Shown here one piece after another: positions 16,162-23,525 of a stretch of 35,428 nt of DNA; the first letter of the stretch is position 1; each line of letters starts with the position of its first letter. The notes under the pieces are model-generated. The model was given only the letters and a program-made list of their open reading frames with translations. It was not told the DNA's origin and ran no database searches. Source of the stretch: Acidimicrobiia bacterium (lineage in GTDB: Bacteria > Actinomycetota > Acidimicrobiia > IMCC26256 > PALSA-555); contig JBBECS010000015.1 in assembly GCA_040881685.1 (NCBI GenBank), positions 96,159 to 131,586 on the forward strand, in the 5' to 3' direction. Both the position numbers and the translations under genes were made by a program.

Positions 16162-16788
16162 ATGACCGTGCTGGCCGATCCGGTCGCTCCGTCCGTCCCC
16201 GGCATCCACGAGCGGGCCGCCGCCGCCACGCTCTCGTGCCTCGCCCGCCACGGCATCTCCAAGACGACGATCGACGACATCGCCCGCGAGGCCGGGTGCT
16301 CCCGCGCCACGCTCTACCGGTACTTCGGCGGCAAGGCCGAGCTCGTCCAGACCGTCGTGCGCGCCGAGGCGGCGCGAGTGGCTGGCACGGTCCGCGCGGC
16401 TGCCGACACGACAGATACGCTCGAAGACGCAGTCGTCGCGATGTTGCACACCGCGGGGTATGAGCTCGGTGAGCACCCGGCGTTGCGCTTCGTCGCCGAC
16501 TTCGAACCGGAGCGGCTGCTCCCGCACCTCACGTTCGCCGGCGGCGAGCGATTCCTCGCTCGTGCTGGTGCCGCCATCGCGCCGAGTCTCGAGCGGTTCC
16601 TCCCCGGCCGGGCCGAGCGCGCCGCCGAGTGGGTCGCGCGCGTGGGCCTCACGCTCTGGCTGTGCCCCAGCGGGCCTGTCTCGCTCGTCGATCCTGTGTC
16701 CCTGCGCGCGTACGTGCGCGCGTTCGTCGTTCCCGCGCTCGACCGAATCCTCCCCGACCCAGCCCTCACCTTCTCCCCGAAGGGGTAG
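16162..16788 (+). CDS. TetR/AcrR family transcriptional regulator
   Basis: 208 residues with the HTH HGISKTTIDDIAREAGCSRATLYRYFGGKAELVQ at about residues 30-64. The C-terminal part is Ala/Arg-rich helical. An inverted repeat in its own promoter suggests autoregulation. It is followed after 4 bases by the diiron-protein gene, so the two are probably one transcript and the diiron protein is its likely target. Similar TetR plus ferritin-like pairs may exist elsewhere, but I cannot confirm this. Confidence 0.9.
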   Translation: MTVLADPVAPSVPGIHERAAAATLSCLARHGISKTTIDDIAREAGCSRATLYRYFGGKAELVQTVVRAEAARVAGTVRAAADTTDTLEDAVVAMLHTAGYELGEHPALRFVADFEPERLLPHLTFAGGERFLARAGAAIAPSLERFLPGRAERAAEWVARVGLTLWLCPSGPVSLVDPVSLRAYVRAFVVPALDRILPDPALTFSPKG

Positions 16789-16792
16789 CGCC

Positions 16793-17932
16793 ATGGCCAT
16801 CGAACAGAACCTGTCCAACGCCGAGCTCATCGGTCGCGACGACGTCAACGACGTCAACGCGATCCTCGCCGTCACCAACACCGACGTCGCCGAGGTTGCA
16901 CACGCCGTGCACGCCGCCGGAGACGCCATCTTCACGTGGGACTACGAGCAGAGCCGCCAGCCGCTTCAACGGCTGTACGAGAAGGCGAAGACGTCCCAGT
17001 GGAACGCCACCACTGACCTGCCGTGGGACACCGAGGTCGACCAGGAGGCGGTCGTCATCGCCAACCAGGCGCAGAACGACTTCCTCTACAACTCCAGCAT
17101 GGACATGTCCGGCACGCCCTTCGCGAACTGGGGCGACAAGGAGTGGGTCGAGTTCGGCATCCAATCCCAGAACTGGACGCTGTCGCAGTTCATGCACGGT
17201 GAGCAGGGCGCGCTGCTGTGCACCGCACAGATCGTCGAGACCGTGCCGTGGATCGACGCCAAGTACTACGCGTCGACCCAGGTGATGGACGAAGCCCGTC
17301 ACGTCGAGGTGTTCTCGCGCTATCTCGACACGAAGCTGTCGGGTCACTACCCGATCAACGCGCACCTCAAGATGCTCCTGGACGACATCATCGCCGACAG
17401 TCGCTGGGACATGACCTACCTCGGCATGCAGGTGATGGTCGAGGGGCTCGCGCTCGCAGCCTTCGGGTTCATGCACCAGATGACGACCGAGCCACTGCTC
17501 AAGCAGCTTCTGCGTTACGTGATGAGCGACGAAGCTCGCCACGTGGCCTTTGGTGTGCTCTCGCTTCAGGAGTACTACGCGGAGCTGAGCGCGGCCGAGA
17601 TCCGCGAGCGCCAGGAGTTCGCGTTCGAGGCCGCGGTGCGTATGCGTGACCGGTTCCTCCAGCAGGAGGTCTGGGAGCGCATGGGTGTCGACGTGAAGGA
17701 GGCCGTGAAGGTGGTGCTGAACTCGCCGGACCGGCCGATCTTCCAGTCGATGCTGTTCTCGAAGATCGTGCCCAACTGCAAGAAGCTCGGCTTGCTCGAC
17801 GCGGCCGACGGTTGGCTGCGCGACCGCTTCACCGACCTCGGGGTCATCCAGTTCGAGGACTGGACCGACACCGGCGAGGAGTACACGACCCTCGACGAGG
17901 TCGCCAAGGACCGTGAAGCCGCGACCGCGTAA
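16793..17932 (+). CDS. Ferritin-like diiron protein
   Basis: 379 residues. It carries the carboxylate-bridged diiron ligand pattern twice: HGEQGALL (Glu at about 138) with DEARHVEVF (about 165-173), and VEGLAL with DEARHVAFG (about 246-254). This E...DExxH repeat is found in ferritin-like oxygenases and ribonucleotide-reductase R2-like proteins. Nothing in the sequence fixes the reaction; a hydroxylase, desaturase or N-oxygenase (AurF-like) role are all possible. No signal peptide. ATG 16793 is 4 bases after the tetR stop, with an AAGGGG ribosome site inside the tetR end. It probably forms a regulated two-gene unit with that tetR. Confidence 0.82.
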   Translation: MAIEQNLSNAELIGRDDVNDVNAILAVTNTDVAEVAHAVHAAGDAIFTWDYEQSRQPLQRLYEKAKTSQWNATTDLPWDTEVDQEAVVIANQAQNDFLYNSSMDMSGTPFANWGDKEWVEFGIQSQNWTLSQFMHGEQGALLCTAQIVETVPWIDAKYYASTQVMDEARHVEVFSRYLDTKLSGHYPINAHLKMLLDDIIADSRWDMTYLGMQVMVEGLALAAFGFMHQMTTEPLLKQLLRYVMSDEARHVAFGVLSLQEYYAELSAAEIRERQEFAFEAAVRMRDRFLQQEVWERMGVDVKEAVKVVLNSPDRPIFQSMLFSKIVPNCKKLGLLDAADGWLRDRFTDLGVIQFEDWTDTGEEYTTLDEVAKDREAATA

Positions 17933-17962
17933 GCGCTGATCGGGACGAGGGACGCGCCGCGG

Positions 17963-18325
17963 GTGAAGATTCGAGCATGTGGAGTTCGCGAGCTCTGCGG
18001 TATCGCAGCGCTCGTGCTCGGAGTCCTGGTCGCGCTGTCGGTCACCGCGGTCGCGGCAACCCACCGCGGCGAAGCGGTGGATCCGGTCTCCTCCTCCACC
18101 ACCACCACCCTGATCGAGCTCGGGCCGGCAACCTCGGTGACCGAGGAACCCGAGTCTGACGTCCCGACGACGAAGCCGGTCGAGGTCAAGGGTGAGCGGG
18201 CCGTGGTTGAGGGTCGCGGCGGCGCGTCCTGGGCATGGTGGCTGCTGCTCTTGCTTCTGCTCGCGCCGCTGGTCGGATTCGTGTTCGGAATCACGCGCCG
18301 TCGCCTCGATTCGGCGCGACGCTGA
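17963..18325 (+). CDS. Small hypothetical membrane protein
   Basis: 120 residues from a GTG. It has a hydrophobic N-terminal segment (about 12-32), a Ser/Thr/Pro/Glu-rich middle, and a second membrane segment (WAWWLLLLLLLAPLVGFVFG, about 89-108) followed by a basic RRR tail. This suggests two anchors with an extracellular linker, or a signal peptide plus C-terminal anchor. No domain recognised. It lies 30 bases after the diiron gene and 37 bases before rnj. Confidence 0.6.
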   Translation: MKIRACGVRELCGIAALVLGVLVALSVTAVAATHRGEAVDPVSSSTTTTLIELGPATSVTEEPESDVPTTKPVEVKGERAVVEGRGGASWAWWLLLLLLLAPLVGFVFGITRRRLDSARR

Positions 18326-18349
18326 CCGCTGCGCGTGAGGCGGGGGGAG

Positions 18350-18355
18350 TACCCT
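18350..18355 (+). promoter_or_regulatory. -10 box (TACCCT) for leaderless rnj
   Basis: TACCCT ends 8 bases before the GTG of rnj, in the 37-bp gap after the small membrane protein gene. No ribosome site precedes the GTG. Confidence 0.55.
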
Positions 18356-18362
18356 CGTCACG

Positions 18363-20024
18363 GTGAGCGCGACCGTCCGGATCGTCTTCTTGGGCGGGCT
18401 GGGGGAGATCGGTCGGAACTGCTTCTGCATCGAGGTCGACGGCCGCATCGTCGTGGTCGATTGCGGCCTGATGTTCCCGAACGCCGACATGCCCGGCGTC
18501 GATCTGGTCCTTCCCGACTTCACGTACCTGCGCGCCAACGCCAACCGCGTCGACGGCATCGTGCTCACACACGGGCACGAGGACCACGTGGGTGCGCTGT
18601 CCTACCTGCTCGCCGACGTGTCCGCCCCGATCTACGGCTCCGCGCTGTCGCTCGGCTTTGCCCGCAAGCGCATCGAGGAAGCCGGCGTGCTCGACCAGAC
18701 CGAGCTGCACCCCGTTGGCGACGGCGATGTGGTGACCATCGGTCCGCTCGAGGCCGAATTCGTGCCGGTCACGCACTCGGTGCCCCACGCGTTCGCCGTG
18801 GCGTACCGCACGCCGATCGGCACCATCCTCCATACCGGCGACTTCAAGCTGGACCTCACGCCGGTCGACGGGCGCACCACCGACCTACCCCGGCTCGGTC
18901 AGATCGGGAGCGAAGGCGTGCGCCTCCTCCTATCGGACTCCACGAACGCCGAGCGACCCGGGTTCACCGAGTCGGAGACCACCGTCGGTCCGGTGCTGCG
19001 CGATCTGTTCCGCGACCATCCCGATCGGCGGCTCATCGTCACGTCGTTCGCGTCGCACCTGCACCGCGTGCAGCAAGTGGCGGAGGAAGCAGTTGCCGCG
19101 GGCCGTCATGTGGCGTTCCTGGGACGCTCCATGGTGCACAACACGACATTGGCCCGGGAGATGGGCCTCTTCGACATCCCTGCCGACAAGGTCGTCGACA
19201 TCGAGGACGCGCCGCGCTTCTCACCCGGTGAGCTGTGCGTGATCTGCACCGGATCCCAGGGCGAGCCCATGAGCGCGCTGTCGCTCATGGCGGCGCACGA
19301 GCACAAGCACGTGAAGATCAGCGCGGACGACGTGGTCGTGATCTCAGCCCACGCGATTCCTGGCAACGAATCCAACGTCGACCGCGTGATCGACTCGCTG
19401 CACCGAGCCGGTGCCGACGTCGTGTACGGCCACGACGCGCACGTCCACGTGTCCGGCCATGCGAACAGCGAAGAGCTCAAATTCATGCTGGACCTGGTGC
19501 GGCCCGAGTGGTTCGTTCCGGTTCACGGCGAGTACCGCCACATGGTCCATCACGCGCGGCTGGCCGAGGCGGTCGGTGTTCCGTCGGACCGGATCCTCGT
19601 GTGCGAGGACGGCGACGTCGTCACGATCGATGCAGTTGCAGCCGACGTTGAACGGCGTGCTGTGCCCGCGGGCTACCAGTACGTGGACGGCATCGGCGGC
19701 GACGTGGGCCAGGGCGTGCTGCGCGATCGTCGCTCGCTCTCCGAGGAGGGCTTCGTGGTGGTGATCGTGACCGTCGATGCCACGAGCGGTGAAGTCGTCA
19801 CGGGCCCCGAGATCGTCACCCGCGGTTGGGTCTACGAGGCCGAGGCCGAGGTGCTGCTCGAGGACGCGCGCGTGGCGGTTCGAGAGGCCCTTGCCGACGC
19901 CGCCGCCGAGGGCGCGACCGACTTCGAGAACCTGCGGCGAGTCAGCCGCCGAGCGCTGGGGCGCCTCATCAGTGCCCGCACTCGCCGCCGACCTGCCATC
20001 ATCCCCGTCATCATGGAAGTCTGA
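18363..20024 (+). CDS. rnj: Ribonuclease J
   Basis: Metallo-beta-lactamase/beta-CASP ribonuclease with 5'-3' exo- and endonuclease activity in RNA processing. 553 residues, normal length. N-terminus IVFLGGLGEIGRNCFCIE, zinc motif LTHGHEDHVGAL (about residues 67-78), HTGDFKLD, the beta-CASP region with ICTGSQGEPMSAL, and the late motif VHVSGHANSEELK; it ends with the small RNase J C-terminal domain. The GTG start is chosen because the homology begins a few residues later and the -10 box excludes upstream starts. A REP-like repeat lies 16 bases after the stop. Confidence 0.96.
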   Translation: MSATVRIVFLGGLGEIGRNCFCIEVDGRIVVVDCGLMFPNADMPGVDLVLPDFTYLRANANRVDGIVLTHGHEDHVGALSYLLADVSAPIYGSALSLGFARKRIEEAGVLDQTELHPVGDGDVVTIGPLEAEFVPVTHSVPHAFAVAYRTPIGTILHTGDFKLDLTPVDGRTTDLPRLGQIGSEGVRLLLSDSTNAERPGFTESETTVGPVLRDLFRDHPDRRLIVTSFASHLHRVQQVAEEAVAAGRHVAFLGRSMVHNTTLAREMGLFDIPADKVVDIEDAPRFSPGELCVICTGSQGEPMSALSLMAAHEHKHVKISADDVVVISAHAIPGNESNVDRVIDSLHRAGADVVYGHDAHVHVSGHANSEELKFMLDLVRPEWFVPVHGEYRHMVHHARLAEAVGVPSDRILVCEDGDVVTIDAVAADVERRAVPAGYQYVDGIGGDVGQGVLRDRRSLSEEGFVVVIVTVDATSGEVVTGPEIVTRGWVYEAEAEVLLEDARVAVREALADAAAEGATDFENLRRVSRRALGRLISARTRRRPAIIPVIMEV

Positions 20025-20039
20025 GGCTTCCTCAAAAGG

Positions 20040-20080
20040 CGAGCGACCGCGACGCAGGTATCCTGCGGCGCAGCGAGCCG
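20040..20080. repeat. REP-like hairpin repeat after rnj
   Basis: CGCAGG (20053-20058), loop TAT, CCTGCG (20062-20067), with GAGCGA before and GCGCAGCGAG after. The stem is shorter than in the other copies. It may terminate rnj. The rest of the 97-bp gap is GC-rich with GGGCC-type repeats. Confidence 0.7.
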
Positions 20081-20121
20081 GGGCCCTAGCGGCCCGGCCC
20101 ACGGGGCCGAGAGCGGAAAAG

Positions 20122-20916
20122 ATGATTCGGGACTGGTCGAACTTCATCGGCGGACGGGTGGCGCTCATCACCGGATCAGGCGCGGGGATCGGCCGGGCCA
20201 TCGGCATCCAGATGGCGCGCGCCGGGGCCGAGGTGTGGATCAACGACCTCGACGAGACGCGCGCGCAAAGCGTCGCCGGTGAGATCGAGGCCGAGGGGGG
20301 TAAGGCGCACGTGGTGATCGCCGACGTGTGCGACCCGGGCTCGGTGCGTGAGATGGCCGCGACCACCGGACCGCTCGACATCCTCGTGAACAACGCCGGG
20401 AGTGGCGTGCGGGCATTCGACGCCGGCACGGGAGGCACGCGGCTCGTGCTGTTCGCCGAGAGTGAGCCGGCCGACTGGGAGCCCGTGATGCGGGTGAACC
20501 TCACCGGTGTGCTGCACGTGACCCACTCGTACCTGCCCGACATGATCGAGCGGGGCTGGGGCCGGATCCTGACGATCGTGTCCGACGCCGGGCGCAAGGG
20601 GGAGCGGCGCCAGGTGGTGTACGGCGCGGCGAAGGCGGCCGCGATGGGGTTCACGCGTGGGCTCGCGGCTGAGGTCGGCCGTCAAGGTGTCACGGCCAAC
20701 TGCATCTCGCTCGGGTCGATGCGCCACGGCGCGCTCGCGGCCGCGGTCGAGCAGGACCCGGAGCTCGAGCGGCGTCTCTCCTCGGCGTACCCCGCCGGTC
20801 GCCTCGGCCGCGTCGACGACCCCGCGCCCCTCGCTGTGCTCCTCTGCAGCGACGCCGCAGAATGGATCACCGGCCAGGTCTATCCAGTCGACGGCGGCTA
20901 CGCCCCTTCTCTGTAG
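20122..20916 (+). CDS. Short-chain dehydrogenase/reductase (SDR)
   Basis: 264-residue classical SDR. Cofactor motif TGSGAGIG (about residues 17-24), NNAGSG in place of NNAG, catalytic Ser in TIVSDAG and the YxxxK pair in VYGAAKAA. It ends ITGQVYPVDGGYAPSL, typical of the family. An acidic residue after the second strand (INDLDE) suggests NAD(H) preference. ATG 20122 follows a purine-rich GAGCGGAAAAG. The 20 residues after NNAGSG form a longer loop than usual. The substrate cannot be told. It stands between rnj and ftsK as a single gene. Confidence 0.88.
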   Translation: MIRDWSNFIGGRVALITGSGAGIGRAIGIQMARAGAEVWINDLDETRAQSVAGEIEAEGGKAHVVIADVCDPGSVREMAATTGPLDILVNNAGSGVRAFDAGTGGTRLVLFAESEPADWEPVMRVNLTGVLHVTHSYLPDMIERGWGRILTIVSDAGRKGERRQVVYGAAKAAAMGFTRGLAAEVGRQGVTANCISLGSMRHGALAAAVEQDPELERRLSSAYPAGRLGRVDDPAPLAVLLCSDAAEWITGQVYPVDGGYAPSL

Positions 20917-20945
20917 GCAAGCCCCGCCCGGTTCTCAAGATGCCC

Positions 20946-20973
20946 TTGTTGTTTGTGGGGGCGGTGTTACGGT
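20946..20973 (+). promoter_or_regulatory. Promoter of ftsK
   Basis: TTGTTG (20946-20951) and TACGGT (20968-20973) with a 16-bp spacer; the GTG start at 20983 is 10 bases after the -10. This supports the GTG as the true start over an upstream in-frame TTG (20953). Confidence 0.55.
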
Positions 20974-20982
20974 CGTTGGGCT

Positions 20983-23403
20983 GTGGCTACCCGAACTGCT
21001 GCGAAACGTCGCGCCCCTGCGAAGCGGGCGAAGAAGCCACGCGCGCGGCGTCCTGCTCCTCCTCCTGAGCCCACGCTCCGGATTCGGGCGCGGGAGGCGG
21101 CGAGGCGTGAGCTCGGAGGCCATGGGGCGGACGCCGCCGCCGTCGGCCTGCTGGTCCTCGCCATCCTCACCACGCTCGGGCTGACCTCGGACCTCGCGGG
21201 GCCGGTCGGGCAAGGCTTGGCCGACGGCTTCGCCACCCTGGTCGGGAAGGCGCGCTACGCGGTGCCCGTGGTCGGGATCGGGTTCGCGATCCTCCTTTTC
21301 CGTGTCGGGCCCTCGGCCCGCCGCGCCGCAGAGGTCGACCCGGCTGACGACGACGAAGAGGCCCGTGCCGAGCCGGCGCCGGTGCGCGTCGGCACCGGCA
21401 TCGCGCTGCTCGGTCTGGCCGCGGTCGGCGCGCTGCACCTCCTCGGTGACAGCCCGGCGCTCGACGGGAAGCTCGAGCGGCTCCAGGATGCGGGCGGGTA
21501 CCTCGGTGGCGCGATCGCCGGTCCGCTCCAGGCGGGGACCGGCACGGTCGGGACCTCGGTGGTGCTCGCGGGGCTCGCAGTGCTCGGCGCGCTCCTCGCG
21601 CCGGGCGTGCCGATGCGCGACGTGATCGCCAGCCTCGGGCGCGGGACGCGCTGGCTCGGCCACCAAGCGCGTGCCTACTCCGATCTCCCTCCGCGTGACG
21701 AGGCGTTGCTCCCCGACGACGACGGGCACGGCCTCGACGAGATCGACCTCACGGGTGCCGGCGCACCTGAGTCCGCGGAGCTTTACGACGTCGAGCTCGA
21801 CGCCCTGCCGGCGGTGACACTCGATGACGACCCGACGCTTACTGACCTGCCGCCGCCGGCAATCGCAGAGGAGCTCGACGGCCAGCTCGCCATCGATGTC
21901 GGCGGGCGTCAACGCGGCGGATCGTGGAAGCTCCCACCGTTGTCGGTGCTCAAGAAGGGTGACGCCAAGCAGACGGATCGCAAGCTCGTCGACGAGGCGG
22001 GCAAGGCGCTCCAGGCCGCGCTGCACCAGCACGGTGTGGATGCGAAGCTCGTCGGCGCGACGGTGGGACCGACCGTGACGCGCTTCGAGCTAGAGCTCGC
22101 GCCGGGCGTCAAGGTGAACCGCGTCACCGGCCTCGCGCACGACCTCGCGTACGCGATGGCGTCGGCCGACGTGCGCATCCTCGCTCCGATCCCAGGTCGC
22201 TCGGCGGTGGGCGTCGAGGTGCCGAATCGCCAACGCCAGCTCGTCACGCTCGGCGACATCCTGGTGTCGCCCGAGGCGAAGGCCGCCACCCAACCGCTCG
22301 AGGTCGGGCTCGGGCGAGACATCTCGGGGCGCAGCGTGATGCTCAACCTCGCCGAGCTGCCCCACGTGCTGATCGCGGGTGCAACGGGCGCGGGCAAGTC
22401 GAGCTGCATCAACTCGCTGGTCACGTCGTTGCTCATGCGCAACACGCCCGATCAGGTGCGCCTCATCCTCGTCGACCCGAAGCGTGTGGAGCTCGGTGCG
22501 TACAACGACCTTCCGCATCTGTTGACCGCGGTGGTCACGAACCCGAAGCGGGCCGCCAACGCCCTCGACTGGGCTGTGCGCGAGATGGACATGCGCTACG
22601 AGCTCCTCGCCGAGGTCGGTGTGCGTGACATCGCCGGTTTCAACGCGGCGATCGACAACGGTGATCTCCCGACCGCCGATGCGCCGGACCGTGTCACCGG
22701 GAAGGGGTATGAGCGCCTCCCATTCATCGTTGTGGTCGTCGACGAGCTCAACGACCTGATGATGGTCGCGGCGCGTGACGTCGAGGCGAGCATCTGCCGC
22801 ATCGCACAGATGGCGCGTGCCGTCGGCATCCACCTGGTGATCGCGACGCAGCGTCCATCCGTGGATGTGATCACCGGCGTGATCAAGGCCAATGTGCCGA
22901 GTCGGCTCGCGTTCAGCGTCACGAGCATCGCTGACTCGAGGGTCGTGCTCGACCACGCCGGCGCCGAGAAGCTCATCGGTCTCGGCGACATGCTCGTGGT
23001 GACCGCGAGCGAGAGCAAGCCCACCCGTGTGCAGGGTGCCTGGGTCGACGAAGCGTGCGTACGGCAGGTGGTGGCGCACTGGAAGCGCCAGGCCGGCGGA
23101 CCGATGTACGTGGAGGGGATCGCCGAGGAGACGGTCGGCGCCTCCGGGTCGTCGAAGGGCGGCCGAGGGGCCGACGACGACGACGTGCTGCTCGTGGAGG
23201 CGATGGAGCTCGTCGTGCGCTCGGGCCTGGGCTCGACCTCGATGCTCCAGCGCAAGCTGCGGGTCGGCTTCGCCCGGGCCGGTCGCCTCATGGACCTGCT
23301 CGAGCGCCGTGGGGTCGTGGGCCCCTCGGAGGGCTCGAAGGCCCGGAACGTCCTCATGACCACCGAGGAGTTCGACGCGATGGAGCGGCGAGGGGCCGAA
23401 TAG
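20983..23403 (+). CDS. ftsK: DNA translocase FtsK/SpoIIIE
   Basis: Septum-linked motor that clears chromosomes at division. 806 residues. A very basic N-terminal tail (Arg/Lys/Pro/Ala) is followed by about four hydrophobic segments (about residues 48-210), an acidic linker, then the alpha/beta motor: Walker A GATGAGKSS (about 466-474), VDPKRVELGAYNDLPHLLT, Walker B FIVVVVDELNDLM, and ATQRPSVDVITGVIKANVPSR. The C-terminal gamma winged helix, which reads DNA polarity, is present (LVVRSGLGSTSMLQRKLRVG). The family's DELADLM appears here as DELNDLM. The 3' side leads into the conservon operon. Confidence 0.95.
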   Translation: MATRTAAKRRAPAKRAKKPRARRPAPPPEPTLRIRAREAARRELGGHGADAAAVGLLVLAILTTLGLTSDLAGPVGQGLADGFATLVGKARYAVPVVGIGFAILLFRVGPSARRAAEVDPADDDEEARAEPAPVRVGTGIALLGLAAVGALHLLGDSPALDGKLERLQDAGGYLGGAIAGPLQAGTGTVGTSVVLAGLAVLGALLAPGVPMRDVIASLGRGTRWLGHQARAYSDLPPRDEALLPDDDGHGLDEIDLTGAGAPESAELYDVELDALPAVTLDDDPTLTDLPPPAIAEELDGQLAIDVGGRQRGGSWKLPPLSVLKKGDAKQTDRKLVDEAGKALQAALHQHGVDAKLVGATVGPTVTRFELELAPGVKVNRVTGLAHDLAYAMASADVRILAPIPGRSAVGVEVPNRQRQLVTLGDILVSPEAKAATQPLEVGLGRDISGRSVMLNLAELPHVLIAGATGAGKSSCINSLVTSLLMRNTPDQVRLILVDPKRVELGAYNDLPHLLTAVVTNPKRAANALDWAVREMDMRYELLAEVGVRDIAGFNAAIDNGDLPTADAPDRVTGKGYERLPFIVVVVDELNDLMMVAARDVEASICRIAQMARAVGIHLVIATQRPSVDVITGVIKANVPSRLAFSVTSIADSRVVLDHAGAEKLIGLGDMLVVTASESKPTRVQGAWVDEACVRQVVAHWKRQAGGPMYVEGIAEETVGASGSSKGGRGADDDDVLLVEAMELVVRSGLGSTSMLQRKLRVGFARAGRLMDLLERRGVVGPSEGSKARNVLMTTEEFDAMERRGAE

Positions 23404-23410
23404 GGCGGCG

Positions 23411-23440
23411 GCCCGGGTATCCCGGACGCCGAGCGAGCGC
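23411..23440. repeat. Degenerate REP-like copy after ftsK
   Basis: CCGGG-TAT-CCCGG (23413-23425) followed by GCCGAGCGAGCGCG. The loop and the GAGCGAG flank match the repeat family, the arms do not. The rest of the 122-bp gap to the next gene shows no clear promoter. Confidence 0.4.
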
Positions 23441-23525
23441 GACCATCGGTTGATGGAGGCTCGCGGGGCCGACTGACCCCTGTCTGGGCGGCTCAAGACC
23501 GGGGCCCCCCGATGCCGAAATCCTT

